From Sunxiuqinia elliptica (GTDB lineage Bacteria; Bacteroidota; Bacteroidia; Bacteroidales; Prolixibacteraceae): a stretch of 64,000 bases of DNA. The position numbers were made by a program, and so were the translations under genes. The notes beneath the pieces were generated by a model, which was given only the letters and a program-made list of their open reading frames with translations, searched no databases and was not told the DNA's origin. The DNA lies in assembly GCF_900113005.1 (NCBI RefSeq), contig NZ_FONW01000001.1, positions 558,001 to 622,000 of the forward strand, in the 5' to 3' direction. This document shows, piece by piece, positions 50,695 to 59,425 of the stretch (position 1 is its first letter; each line of letters opens with the position of its first letter).

Positions 50695-51696
50695 TTAGTA
50701 GAGCTTTCTAAAACCAACAAGTTCCTTAACTTCTTTTAGGGTTTTTAAAGCTGATTCCCGTGCTTTTTCAGCACCCATACGGGCAACCTTAGCCAAATAT
50801 TCATTGTCGTCAAGAATATCGACAATACGCTCGCGAATGGGCAGGGTTACTTTAATAATATCTTCAGCCAATTGCTTTTTCATATCGCCATAGCGAATTT
50901 CGCATTGGTTGTAGGCTGTTTCAAATTGTTCAATAACGGTAGGTTCCGAAACAATCTTCATCAAAGTAAACAGGTTTTGGATTGCTTCTGGCTTTTCTGA
51001 ATTAGCTTCTGTTGGACCTGAGTCAGTTACTGCCCGCATCACTTTTTTTCGAATATCTTTCTCGGTATCAAACAGGTTGATGGCATTGCCTTCTGACTTA
51101 CCCATTTTCCCACTTCCATCAAGCCCAGGTACTTTGATTAAGTCGGCACCGTCAAAAGTAAATGGTTTTGGAATTGGGAACACCTCAGACTTATACATGC
51201 GGTTGAAACGTTTTCCAAACTTCCGGGCCATTTCCAGGTTTTGTTCCTGGTCTTTTCCTACTGGTACAAAATGAGCTTTGTGAATCAAAATGTCCGAAGC
51301 CATCAAAACCGGGTAGGTTAAAAGGCCGGCGTTTACGTTTTCGGGTTGTTTCCGGGCCTTGTCCTTGAATGAAGTGGTTCGCTCCAATTCACCCAAATAG
51401 GCATTCATATTCAAAATGGTGTACAGTTCGGTAATTTCTGGAACATCGCTTTGAATAAAGATGGTTGATTTCTCCGGATCGATGCCACAGGCCAAGTATT
51501 CAGCCAATACCTGCTTCACTCCAGCCTGCAGGTTGTCAGGCGTTGGATGTGTTGTCAGTGAGTGAATATCGGCAATAAAGAAATAGCAGTTAAAGTCTTC
51601 CTGCATGCGCAGAAAGTTTTGTACGGCTCCAAAGTAGTTTCCTAAATGGAGGTATCCAGTTGGCCTAATGCCACTAACAACGGTTGCTTTATTCAT
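50695..51696 (-). CDS. trpS: Tryptophan--tRNA ligase
   Basis: 333 residues. Class I synthetase motifs: YLHLGNYFGAVQNF (HIGH motif) and GKMGKSEGN (KMSKS motif), plus DIHSLTTH and the tryptophan-pocket MASDILIHKA. Charges tRNA-Trp. Divergent from the TrpB2-type gene 0.6 kb away, whose leader peptide has two Trp codons. A structured region precedes trpS (see 51774-51821). Confidence 0.96.
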   Translation of the reverse strand: MNKATVVSGIRPTGYLHLGNYFGAVQNFLRMQEDFNCYFFIADIHSLTTHPTPDNLQAGVKQVLAEYLACGIDPEKSTIFIQSDVPEITELYTILNMNAYLGELERTTSFKDKARKQPENVNAGLLTYPVLMASDILIHKAHFVPVGKDQEQNLEMARKFGKRFNRMYKSEVFPIPKPFTFDGADLIKVPGLDGSGKMGKSEGNAINLFDTEKDIRKKVMRAVTDSGPTEANSEKPEAIQNLFTLMKIVSEPTVIEQFETAYNQCEIRYGDMKKQLAEDIIKVTLPIRERIVDILDDNEYLAKVARMGAEKARESALKTLKEVKELVGFRKLY

Positions 51697-52152
51697 TTTC
51701 TATTTTTTTTACTGGTCGTTAAGTCTTTCTTTTTCGACTTAACTTGTCGTTTGTGCTGTTTTTAAGGAAAAACACAACGGGTGAATCCTACTGCTGTTAC
51801 AGCCCGCTTCCAATTTGTTGTTTCCCTGAAAAAATGAAATGCAAAAATACGCTGAATCCTTGAAACACAAAAATTTATTTTAAAAGACTGGCATCGGTGG
51901 GCTGTTCTTTGGGGGTCTTAAATTAATGCAGACAAACCTAGGGAATGACGAAGATGAAAAGTCCTTTAAAGGGTCTTGAAAACCGCAAATACTGTCTTTT
52001 ATGATTTGCTGAGAGGTAAAAGGTCAATGCACTGGGTTCAATTGTCAATGAGAAAAAATTAATCTAAAACGTGTTTAATGAGTCAACTCGGTTTATAAAT
52101 CGAAGTGAAAACTGAAAAATAATAATTAGTTTTACGGAAAATTAAAGAACAG
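51697..52152. other. Divergent regulatory region between trpS and the trp leader
   Basis: 456 bp without a gene. Next to the trpS start is the inverted repeat GTTAAGTC/GACTTAAC (51718-51725, 51736-51743). At 51774-51821 nested complementary arms (ACAAC/GTTGT, CGGG/CCCG, CTG/CAG) could form a multi-stem 5' leader in the trpS transcript. No clear -7 box is visible for the leader at 52153. Confidence 0.5.
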
Positions 52153-52242
52153 ATGTACAAAATGCCTTTATACGGAACGGAATGGCACTGGCGTAATGTG
52201 AAAATGGAAACGCTGGAGCAAATTGTTGTTTTACGATCATAG
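52153..52242 (+). CDS. Tryptophan leader peptide with Trp-His-Trp (attenuator)
   Basis: ATG 52153 to TAG 52240-52242, 29 residues. It starts MYKMPLYGTEWHWRNVK, with TGG codons at 52183 and 52189. The only other feature before the trpB-like start is the strong terminator at 52251-52288, 8 bp after the leader stop. This is the classical arrangement of ribosome-mediated attenuation: when Trp-tRNA is scarce the ribosome stalls at WHW and the terminator is avoided. Inference is from layout only. Confidence 0.7.
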   Translation: MYKMPLYGTEWHWRNVKMETLEQIVVLRS

Positions 52243-52250
52243 AGGCCGTG

Positions 52251-52288
52251 AAATGGGGTTTGTTGTATATGCAGCAAACCCCATTTTT
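52251..52288 (+). terminator. Attenuator terminator upstream of the TrpB2-type gene
   Basis: AAATGGGGTTTG (52251-52262) is perfectly complementary to CAAACCCCATTT (52275-52286), and three further pairs close the loop; TTTTT spans 52284-52288. A possible competing (antiterminator) pairing is AGCAAATT (52217-52224) with GGTTTGTT (52257-52264), eight pairs with three G-U. Confidence 0.85.
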
Positions 52289-52324
52289 AGTTTGAAATAT
52301 TCATTTAAAAAGAAACAATAAATC

Positions 52325-53701
52325 ATGGCTAAACACAAAAAAATCTATCTGGATGACTCTGAAATGCCGAAACAATGGTACAACTTGGCACCAGATCTAC
52401 CTTCTCCTTTAAATCCACCTTTAGGACCTGATGGAAATCCAGTTTCACCGGAACAGCTGGCTGCTGTTTTTCCAATGAACCTCATTGAGCAAGAGATGAG
52501 TCAGGACCGTTGGATTGATATTCCTGAAGAAATTCGCGAGCATTTGGTACGCTGGCGTCCTAGTCCGCTGATTCGGGCTTATGAGTTGGAGGAGGCGCTG
52601 GGAACACCAGCTAAAATCTACTATAAAAATGAAGGGGTTTCTCCTGCGGGAAGCCATAAACCCAATACGGCCATTCCTCAGGCTTGGTACAACAAGCAAT
52701 TTGGGATTAAAAAGTTAACAACTGAAACAGGTGCTGGACAATGGGGATCTGCTTTGTCTTTTGCTTGTTCCGTAATCGGAGGTATCGAGTGCAAGGTGTT
52801 TATGGTGCGTGTTAGCTTTGAGCAAAAGCCTTTCCGCCAAATGTTGATGAATACCTGGGGTGGAACGTGTATCCCTAGCCCGAGTACGGAAACCCAAGCC
52901 GGACGCGATATTTTAGCGAAATATCCCGACACGCCAGGCTCGTTAGGTATTGCCATTTCTGAAGCAATTGAAGCTGCAGTTACTGATGAAACGGGCCAAA
53001 CTCGTTATACGTTGGGATCGGTGCTTAACCACGTGATGTTGCACCAGACCGTTATTGGCTTGGAGGCTAAAAAGCAGTTGGCAAAAGTGGGAATTGAAAA
53101 ACCAGATGTGGTTATTGGCTGCTGTGGTGGTGGAAGTAACTTTGCAGGTTTGGCTTTCCCATTCATCTATGACAAAATTAATGGAGCCGACATTCAGGTA
53201 ATTGGAGCTGAGCCATTCTCGTGCCCAACGTTAACCAAGGCACCGTTTATTTACGATAATGGTGATGTTGCCCAAATGACTCCGATGATGGCGATGCATA
53301 GCTTGGGACACAACTTTGTTCCAGCGCCAATTCATGCTGGAGGTTTGCGTTACCACGGAATGGCTCCGTTGGTAAGTGCTGCTTTACGCGATAACTTGAT
53401 GGAAGCTCAGGCTATTCACCAAAGTGAGTGTTTCGAAGCTGGACTTCTATTTGCAAAAACGGAAGGAATTATTCCTGCGCCAGAAACAACACATGCCATT
53501 GCTTCGGCCATTCGCGAAGCTAAAAAAGCCAAAGAAGAGGGCAAGGAGAAAACAATCCTGTTTAACTTCAGTGGCCATGGCTTAATGGACTTGGTTGGTT
53601 ACGACAAATACTTGAACGGACAATTGCACGATTATGAGTATCCGGATGCAGAGATTGCATTGAACCTGGAGAAATTGCAAGGTTATCCGTTACCCAAATA
53701 A
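52325..53701 (+). CDS. trpB: TrpB2-type tryptophan synthase beta chain
   Basis: 458 residues, longer than TrpB1 (~400), with the N-terminal extension of the TrpB2 class. PLP site GSHKPNTA (Lys112), ETGAGQWG, the phosphate loop [20 protein letters not shown] and NFSGHG. TrpB2 enzymes condense indole with serine to make tryptophan, without a TrpA partner; there is no trpA here. Preceded by a Trp-rich leader and terminator. With tryptophanase in the same window, it may recapture indole. Confidence 0.92.
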   Translation: MAKHKKIYLDDSEMPKQWYNLAPDLPSPLNPPLGPDGNPVSPEQLAAVFPMNLIEQEMSQDRWIDIPEEIREHLVRWRPSPLIRAYELEEALGTPAKIYYKNEGVSPAGSHKPNTAIPQAWYNKQFGIKKLTTETGAGQWGSALSFACSVIGGIECKVFMVRVSFEQKPFRQMLMNTWGGTCIPSPSTETQAGRDILAKYPDTPGSLGIAISEAIEAAVTDETGQTRYTLGSVLNHVMLHQTVIGLEAKKQLAKVGIEKPDVVIGCCGGGSNFAGLAFPFIYDKINGADIQVIGAEPFSCPTLTKAPFIYDNGDVAQMTPMMAMHSLGHNFVPAPIHAGGLRYHGMAPLVSAALRDNLMEAQAIHQSECFEAGLLFAKTEGIIPAPETTHAIASAIREAKKAKEEGKEKTILFNFSGHGLMDLVGYDKYLNGQLHDYEYPDAEIALNLEKLQGYPLPK

Positions 53702-53723
53702 GAATTGTAAAAGATCGAGATAG

Positions 53724-53754
53724 AAAGACCCAGCCATTCCGGTTGGGTCTTTTT
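53724..53754 (+). terminator. Intrinsic terminator after trpB
   Basis: AAAGACCCA (53724-53732) pairs with TGGGTCTTT (53744-53752), three further pairs inside, T-run to 53754. Confidence 0.88.
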
Positions 53755-53870
53755 GTTGGTAAGTATTTGATCCTTTGCCTGCTTTGGGGTTGGCTGAAAG
53801 CGGAATGGAATTTGCATGAGGTACTCCCGTTATCGAGATATAAATATGTTGGTTTAAAAAATAAAGATTT

Positions 53871-54581
53871 ATGGATAAGAGAAACTGGATACAAGCTGCA
53901 ATTGTTGCGGTAGCCTTGGTGATTGCCGGCTATTTTATAGGAAATATGCACCGCAATTCGGTCAGTTACAATCGCTTTGTGCAGGTAAAAGGTCTTTCTG
54001 AAAAAGAGGTCATGGCAGACTTGGCTGTTTGGCCCATTCAAATTACTTTAACTGGGAATGACCTGAAAGCACTGAAATCGGATATTGAGAAGCAAAAAGC
54101 AGAGGTGCAGCAGTTTTTTACGGACCAGGGGTTTGATGAGCATGAGTTGACAATTGGTTCAACCAATATTGAAGATGCTCGGGCACAGCTCTATGGCGGA
54201 AATTCAGATGGACGGGCCTACCGCTATGTGGTGAAAACAGAATTTACGGTACGTACAGGTGACATTGAAAAGCTTCAAACAGCATTGACCGAGTCGCTGA
54301 GTCTAATCTCGAAAGGAGTGTTGATTGGCTCAAAAAATACTTGGCGCCCTATTGAATATATTTTCACGCGATTGAATGAGATTAAGCCGGCAATGATTGA
54401 AGAAGCTACAAAAAATGCACGTGAAGTGGCTGAAAAATTCGCCTTGGATTCCAATTCAAAGGTGGGTAAGATCAAGACTGCCCGCCAAGGCTTATTTACA
54501 ATCAATGATCGTGATCAGAACAGTCCGCATATCAAAATCGTGCGTGTGGTTTCTACCATCGATTATTTTTTGGAGGACTAA
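53871..54581 (+). CDS. SIMPL-domain (DUF541) periplasmic protein
   Basis: 236 residues. One N-terminal membrane/signal helix (IQAAIVAVALVIAGYFIG, ~7-24), then a SIMPL/DUF541 domain: VKGLSEKEVMADLAVWPIQI, FDEHELTIGSTNIEDA, YRYVVKTEFTVRTGDI, the family hydrophobic helix and KIKTARQGLF. SIMPL proteins, such as the BP26/OMP28 group, form rings or channels in the periplasm; function is poorly understood. Monocistronic. Confidence 0.9.
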   Translation: MDKRNWIQAAIVAVALVIAGYFIGNMHRNSVSYNRFVQVKGLSEKEVMADLAVWPIQITLTGNDLKALKSDIEKQKAEVQQFFTDQGFDEHELTIGSTNIEDARAQLYGGNSDGRAYRYVVKTEFTVRTGDIEKLQTALTESLSLISKGVLIGSKNTWRPIEYIFTRLNEIKPAMIEEATKNAREVAEKFALDSNSKVGKIKTARQGLFTINDRDQNSPHIKIVRVVSTIDYFLED

Positions 54582-54621
54582 GAAACAGTTTCTAAATAGA
54601 AAAGAGACAATTTACAATAGT

Positions 54622-54658
54622 AAGCCTGGTCAGCATAGCCTGATCGGGCTTGTTTTTT
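54622..54658. terminator. Terminator between SIMPL and the Dma-like gene
   Basis: AAGCC (54622-54626) and GGCTT (54647-54651) with inner TCAG/CTGA pairing, followed by TTTTTT (54653-54658) on the + strand. Confidence 0.65.
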
Positions 54659-55829
54659 ATAGTGTCCAGCTGGCACTCAGCGCCATGCCATAAGATTGCA
54701 GCCGGACTTTTGCATAGCCAATATCTTGAGTCGGAAGCTTTACGAATGGTTGTAAGTTGATGCTCACTCGTGAGCTGATTTGCTGTTGCACACTCATTTG
54801 GAAATTTAGTACACTTAGCCAGTGCTGGTTTTCGTTAGTAAGGTGTACTTCCTGTGAATTTTGGGCATAGCTGCTGGTGTCTTCAAAGTAATAATCCTCC
54901 TTAAGCATCAGGTAGGAAGAAATCCCAGTTCCGATATGAATAGTTGTTTTGCCGCTTTTTAAAAGCGCATATTGGATGTTTAATGGGATATCAAGTACCC
55001 GGCAATCAGCATCAACCGTTTGGGCAGCATAATCAACCTCATTATTGTAATTGTTGAGGTTGGTTTCATATAGTTTTTTCGCATAAACAGCTCCGGTGCT
55101 GACTTGCCATTTGGGGGTTAAATTCCAGCTTACGAGTACCCCAATATCACCTCCAAAGCTTCCATCATTCAGGTTGTCAACCCCATTGTAAGCTGGAGCG
55201 ACTAATAGGCTTAAGGCGAGTTGCCTGCCTTTTTGGTCAGCATCAAGCTGGAGTGGATGAGCTGCTACTTGGTTGGTTTCCTGCGGCTTTTTGTACTCTT
55301 TCGATTGACGAAGTTCATTTGTGTCGGGCAGTTCATCGTCCGAAAATTTTGCGGGTAGCTTTTCTCGAAGCCTTAGTGATGAGTCAGGCGTACGCTCTTT
55401 ATCAGTAGGCTCTTGTGCTTTGTTTAGAGCTATTTGCGAATGGGGTTTTTTCTTGCTTTCTCCAGAAGGTAATGGTTGTAGTATTTGTTGAGGCTGGATG
55501 GCAGAATCGAGTACCTGTTCTTTTAATTCGGAAGGGGGATCGGGAATGCTTTTTTCCTCTTCTGTGACTGCTTCTTTCTGGACAAACTGTTCGGTTGTCG
55601 ACTCTTCGGGGGTAGGCCATAGCATCCAAAGCGAAAAAGCTAAAATAATCAGAGCAGCTATGCCTCCAATCGGACTGAGCCAAAGGGCAATGCTTTTGCT
55701 GTTAGAGTATTGCTCCAAGCGCATTTCAAGCTTCCGCCAATCCTCGTCATTGTATGAAACCGGGTCATATTCCGGATTCAGTCCTTCCCGGAATAGCTGA
55801 TCGATATTTTGGGGCTCTTTGGATTTCAT
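54657..55829 (-). CDS. Dual-membrane anti-sigma factor/outer-membrane barrel protein (Dma-like)
   Basis: 390 residues. Residues 1-45 are cytosolic and charged (ENIDQLFREGLNPEY-like, here QNIDQLFREGLNPEYD), one membrane helix at ~48-71, a long Glu/Lys/Pro-rich periplasmic linker (~75-195), and a C-terminal outer-membrane beta-barrel (~200-390) ending ALSASWTL. A protein with this order spans both membranes. It overlaps the stop of the upstream ECF sigma gene by 4 bp. This matches the dual-membrane-spanning anti-sigma proteins (Dma) described for Bacteroides, from memory, where the barrel senses the outer membrane. Confidence 0.75.
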   Translation of the reverse strand: MKSKEPQNIDQLFREGLNPEYDPVSYNDEDWRKLEMRLEQYSNSKSIALWLSPIGGIAALIILAFSLWMLWPTPEESTTEQFVQKEAVTEEEKSIPDPPSELKEQVLDSAIQPQQILQPLPSGESKKKPHSQIALNKAQEPTDKERTPDSSLRLREKLPAKFSDDELPDTNELRQSKEYKKPQETNQVAAHPLQLDADQKGRQLALSLLVAPAYNGVDNLNDGSFGGDIGVLVSWNLTPKWQVSTGAVYAKKLYETNLNNYNNEVDYAAQTVDADCRVLDIPLNIQYALLKSGKTTIHIGTGISSYLMLKEDYYFEDTSSYAQNSQEVHLTNENQHWLSVLNFQMSVQQQISSRVSINLQPFVKLPTQDIGYAKVRLQSYGMALSASWTL

Positions 55830-56452
55830 GATGGATCCGACTTAGGCTGAAATGCTTGGTTTATAAATGATCGACAGGCTGATTCAATTTTGTACCGCCA
55901 GATGAGAAGGACAACGATGGATTGTGGGTGAGCAAGCATGTGTTGTAGTTTCTGTCTGGCTTTGTAAAGGTTTGATCTTGAGGTACTGGCACTGATGCCA
56001 ATCAAGTCTGCAATCTCTTCGTGTGAGTAACCATCAATGGCGTAGAGGTTAAACACCATCCGATAGGTTGGTGGAAGTCGTTGTACGATGGCTAATAAAT
56101 CTTCGTACCCGAGTCGGTGTTCAGCAATTGCTTCGTTTGGCAGTTCATCGGATTGTTCCAGTTTTTCGATGCGTGTCCATTTTAGGTTGGTCCGGTAATA
56201 ATCGATCGAGGCATGGTAGATAATTTTGCTGAGCCAGGTTTTGAAAGGCCAGTTATCATTGTATTTTTCAATATTGGTTAAGGCCTTGAAAAAGCCATCG
56301 TTCAGTACCTCTGTGGCTTCTTGGTGGTTGTTGGCATAGCGCAAGCAGATCTTCATGCCAAATCCGTAGAGCTTTTGGTACAGTAACCTTTGGCTCTGTC
56401 GGTCTTGTTTTCGACAACCCTCAATCAACTGCTGTAACTCTTTTTCTATCAT
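55826..56452 (-). CDS. ECF-type sigma factor paired with the Dma-like protein
   Basis: 208 residues. Region 2: LYQKLYGFGMKICLRYANNHQEATEVLNDGFFKAL; region 4: LPPTYRMVFNLYAIDGYSHEEIADLIGISASTSRSNLYKARQKL. The type is that of Bacteroidota ECF21-like factors, distinct from the FecI-like ones at 9.7-11 kb. The stop overlaps the start of the anti-sigma gene (ATGA). Probably activates envelope-maintenance genes when the partner releases it. The C-terminal ~30 residues are an unusual basic tail. Confidence 0.9.
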   Translation of the reverse strand: MIEKELQQLIEGCRKQDRQSQRLLYQKLYGFGMKICLRYANNHQEATEVLNDGFFKALTNIEKYNDNWPFKTWLSKIIYHASIDYYRTNLKWTRIEKLEQSDELPNEAIAEHRLGYEDLLAIVQRLPPTYRMVFNLYAIDGYSHEEIADLIGISASTSRSNLYKARQKLQHMLAHPQSIVVLLIWRYKIESACRSFINQAFQPKSDPS

Positions 56453-56552
56453 CGGAAGAATGACTGCTAATTATTGGCAACTCTTCTTTTTCTGTCATAG
56501 GCGTATTTGATGTAATTTAAGATTTTATTTTCAGTATTTATTCATTTGTCGC

Positions 56553-57506
56553 TTAGAAACCGTCCCTAGCCAAGGAAAAGGTTCGGGTTATGGTGAAGCC
56601 CCAACGAAATTCACCCTTATTCCACGAACTGCTTGTGGATGGAATGAATTGGTTTTCCAGAATGGCTGTTGAATTGGTGAAACTGGCATTGAATACATGT
56701 CCTCCTGTTTCTATCTCAAGGCCAATTCCCAAGGGATGATAAAAATGAAATCCCTTCTGTTCCAGAAAGTAGTCTGTGCTTTCAGAGCTTCTGAAAGGGA
56801 TAAAATAGTCGGCAATCAAAGCCATACTTGGGCTAAGTTTTACCCGAGCTCCAAATCCAAGCGCCAAAAGATTGTTGACGTCCATGTGGGAGACATAATT
56901 GCGTCGGACATAGCTTGGTAGTATGGCAAGTGATAGGCCATTACTGAATTTTCGGGTAACAATGACTTGGGCCAGGTAACTCATTCGATCACCAAACGAT
57001 TGAAAAGAAGCATCAGAATTTGCAGCTTCGGATTTTTGCATGACCGACACGACTGTGTTTCCATAAAGGCTGAGGGAAATCGGAGTCCTATTATCGGTGC
57101 TTTGACGAATGAGGCGGAGTTTGGAGTTGAGATACACGAATTCTTTTTGATTGGTATTGACTCCATTGGGAGCCCCCTTTGTCCGTCCGATTCCAATACT
57201 CCACAGGTCGGATATGCCGTAGTCAAAGCCAATAAGAATATCAGAGGAATTATCCAGTCCGTAAAAGGTTTGAAAACCTCCAAGCTCACCTCCAATATCT
57301 CCAAAGCGGTGCATTACCACAAAGAGCAAATCATTTTTGTGAATGGTCTCATTGGATTGCCCGTTAATAATCTGAGGTGACTTGAAGGTCCCCATAACGG
57401 GCTGCAGTTGTTTTGGTGTCGAGTCGTTAAATAGTTGGGCTAAATCCTGTCCGAAAACTGGACTGGCTAGTAAGTAGGTCAATAGAAGTATGATGATTTG
57501 TTTCAT
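56553..57506 (-). CDS. DUF5777-family outer-membrane beta-barrel protein
   Basis: 317 residues from the ATG at 57506; the open frame to 57608 would add 34 residues before the signal peptide. Signal LLLTYLLASPVFGQ. Diagnostic HRFGDIGGELGGFQTFYGLDNSSDILIGFDYGISD block, then beta strands to FSLARDGF. Such barrels occur with YceI, CHRD and cytochrome c genes in Bacteroidota; role unknown. It follows YceI after 209 bp on the same strand. Confidence 0.85.
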   Translation of the reverse strand: MKQIIILLLTYLLASPVFGQDLAQLFNDSTPKQLQPVMGTFKSPQIINGQSNETIHKNDLLFVVMHRFGDIGGELGGFQTFYGLDNSSDILIGFDYGISDLWSIGIGRTKGAPNGVNTNQKEFVYLNSKLRLIRQSTDNRTPISLSLYGNTVVSVMQKSEAANSDASFQSFGDRMSYLAQVIVTRKFSNGLSLAILPSYVRRNYVSHMDVNNLLALGFGARVKLSPSMALIADYFIPFRSSESTDYFLEQKGFHFYHPLGIGLEIETGGHVFNASFTNSTAILENQFIPSTSSSWNKGEFRWGFTITRTFSLARDGF

Positions 57507-57715
57507 CGTTTTGGATTTACTTGGTGCATAAATGTTCTCTTTTGCAGCTCGAGGGCTGTTTATGAGAAGCCAATGCCCCCTTTCACGAGCAAGAGAATAG
57601 CGGAGCATTGGGCTTCTTGAATCAACGAATCGCTTCGTTTTTTTTTGAGTTCAATATTCGGTTCGTGTTGTCATGGCTATTTTGCGTGTTTTATTCGTTA
57701 ACTTGAATCTTAATT

Positions 57716-58261
57716 TTAGTTTGTTGGTACGTTGTAATGAGCGATAACCGTTACTTCTACCACTTCAGCAATATTCTTGAAGACTAATCGTGGGATTTTG
57801 ATGTCATGATCTTTCAGGATGACCGGAAAAGTCGCTTCGGCTGCCAATCCTTTGTCATTGATTTGTAGCTTAGCCTGAACTGTATAACTTTTGGTTACAT
57901 TGTGAATACTTAGTTCTCCATTTGCAGTGACGGTGGTAATCCCTTGCTGATTGAAGTCAACTGGGTCCTGAATGTTGCCTTTGAATTCGGCATAGGGATA
58001 TCGATCACTTTCCAGGTACTTCTCGTTGAAATGTTCCTGCATCAACGGTTTCTTAAATTCAAATGTCTGGATTGCTACCTTAAAATAGATTGACTGAGTT
58101 TCTGCATCAATCGCTGAAACTCCTTGTTTGCTGATTGCACTGATATTTTCAAGAGGAGCTTCCGAAAAGAAACTTAAGCTCACCTGATCTGCAATCAGCG
58201 TTTGAGCGTTGGTTACCTGCGCAGTCAGAAGTAGAAGAATGGTAAGAGCTATTGTTTTCAT
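57716..58261 (-). CDS. YceI-family periplasmic lipid-binding protein
   Basis: 181 residues; signal peptide TILLLLTAQVTNAQ. YceI lipocalin fold signs: ISFFSEAPLENISA-like start (VSLSFFSEAPLENIS), FEFKKPLMQEHFNEKYLESDRYPYAEFKG and GELSIHNVTKSYTVQAKLQ. The fold binds isoprenoid chains such as ubiquinone precursors. Downstream of a c-type cytochrome lipoprotein (21-bp gap), suggesting a redox-related set. Confidence 0.93.
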   Translation of the reverse strand: MKTIALTILLLLTAQVTNAQTLIADQVSLSFFSEAPLENISAISKQGVSAIDAETQSIYFKVAIQTFEFKKPLMQEHFNEKYLESDRYPYAEFKGNIQDPVDFNQQGITTVTANGELSIHNVTKSYTVQAKLQINDKGLAAEATFPVILKDHDIKIPRLVFKNIAEVVEVTVIAHYNVPTN

Positions 58262-58282
58262 TACAATTATTTTGACCTTCGT

Positions 58283-58651
58283 TTATGGTGAACAGTTCGC
58301 AATCCAGACCATTAATGAATCCCTGACTGCCTGAGGTAGAGGCGCATTTCCCTGAGGCATATCCGCATTGTTTGAAAGGACACGTGTGTTGAAAGAGCCA
58401 AGGTATTGGCTTACGCCATTGTAAGTACTAAAATCTCCGGGACCTTGAGAATTCCCTTCGTGGTGACATTCGATACAGTACTGGGTTAAAACTCCCTTCA
58501 CATAATTGGAGTAGGTGATATCCATCTCCGGGTATTGAGGAACGCAGTCCGTGGGATCTGGGTCTTCATTTGCCATTTCTGAAGCTGTGTTTGAGCAGCT
58601 TCCCAAAAAAAAGACGATCCCAATGAGCATTAGTAGTCTTTGTTTCTTCAT
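58283..58651 (-). CDS. c-type cytochrome lipoprotein
   Basis: 122 residues; lipobox FLGSCSNT (Cys19). Heme-binding CIECH (C-x-x-C-H) near residue 59, a probable axial Met in ADMPQG. Preceded by a Tyr-rich segment as in the Bacteroidota single-heme cytochrome lipoproteins. Likely a periplasmic electron carrier. Between CHRD and YceI genes. Confidence 0.88.
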   Translation of the reverse strand: MKKQRLLMLIGIVFFLGSCSNTASEMANEDPDPTDCVPQYPEMDITYSNYVKGVLTQYCIECHHEGNSQGPGDFSTYNGVSQYLGSFNTRVLSNNADMPQGNAPLPQAVRDSLMVWIANCSP

Positions 58652-58703
58652 GCTACTTGATTTATCAGATTAAACTTATCCTTTCCATTCATGATGCTAG
58701 GGG

Positions 58704-59213
58704 TTAGTATCCACTGCCGCCTCCATTTCCCGGATTGCTGGGCGTTGAGCTGTCTTTGGTTAAAGTTGCCAATACCTCTCCTGAAGGGTAGTCTGGCGTG
58801 TGTATTTGAGCATAGATTTTACCTGAAGCTAAATCAGTGGCCTGTTGTGAGCTGAGCGTTGCAGAACCGGAAACAGTGCCTGATGTTGTATTGGAAAAGC
58901 CGGTAATTTCAATGATAACAGGAGCTTCATTATGGAAGTGCATAGCTGCTACATTAGAGCCTAAGCCAGACCAGGTAATCGTATAGCTAAGTTTCAGCGT
59001 TGCTGGGTCAAAAGTCGCTTTTACGGTTCCGGTTGCTGATGTAGTGACGCTTTCAGAAGATTTGACGAAGGTTCCGGAATAGGCTATCTTTTGACTTGAT
59101 TCCATGTCAGAACTATCATCGTTGTTGCAGGATATCAGCCCGCTAAAGAGAAAAAGGAAGATGACAACCACAATTTGTGATTTGACTTTTAATGGGGAAC
59201 TTTTTGCTTTCAT
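58704..59213 (-). CDS. CHRD-domain lipoprotein
   Basis: 169 residues; lipobox SGLISCNND (Cys29). CHRD domain: VKATFDPATLKLSYTITWSG, MHFHNEAPVIIEI, QATDLASGKIYAQIHTPDYPSGEV. CHRD domains are beta structures first noted in chordin; bacterial roles are unknown. Ends in a Gly/Ser tail (NPGNGGGSGY). First gene of the CHRD-cytochrome-YceI group. Confidence 0.9.
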   Translation of the reverse strand: MKAKSSPLKVKSQIVVVIFLFLFSGLISCNNDDSSDMESSQKIAYSGTFVKSSESVTTSATGTVKATFDPATLKLSYTITWSGLGSNVAAMHFHNEAPVIIEITGFSNTTSGTVSGSATLSSQQATDLASGKIYAQIHTPDYPSGEVLATLTKDSSTPSNPGNGGGSGY

Positions 59214-59230
59214 GATTTGACGTTTAATGA

Positions 59231-59425
59231 TTAACTAATGGGTTCGTAATTCGTTAAAAAGGAAGAAATGAGCTCATCTTTATCCTCTTCTATTAATGGG
59301 TACGGAGCTAAAAAAGGATTCGCTGCCTGATAAAATACTTTTTTGTCTTTTTTTGTATTTCGAAGAAAGGCATTGCCTTTTGAGGCTTTTATTATTTTTG
59401 AATAAAATAGCTTAGAAGAAAGCAA
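59231..59425 (-). CDS. Hypothetical short ORF, doubtful
   Basis: 64 residues, 17 bp upstream of the CHRD gene on the same strand. Lysine-rich N-terminus, acidic C-terminus (EEDKDELISSF), no signal peptide and no domain I recognise. Could be a chance frame in the 470-bp gap between the CHRD gene and the porin. Confidence 0.2.
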   Translation of the reverse strand: MLSSKLFYSKIIKASKGNAFLRNTKKDKKVFYQAANPFLAPYPLIEEDKDELISSFLTNYEPIS

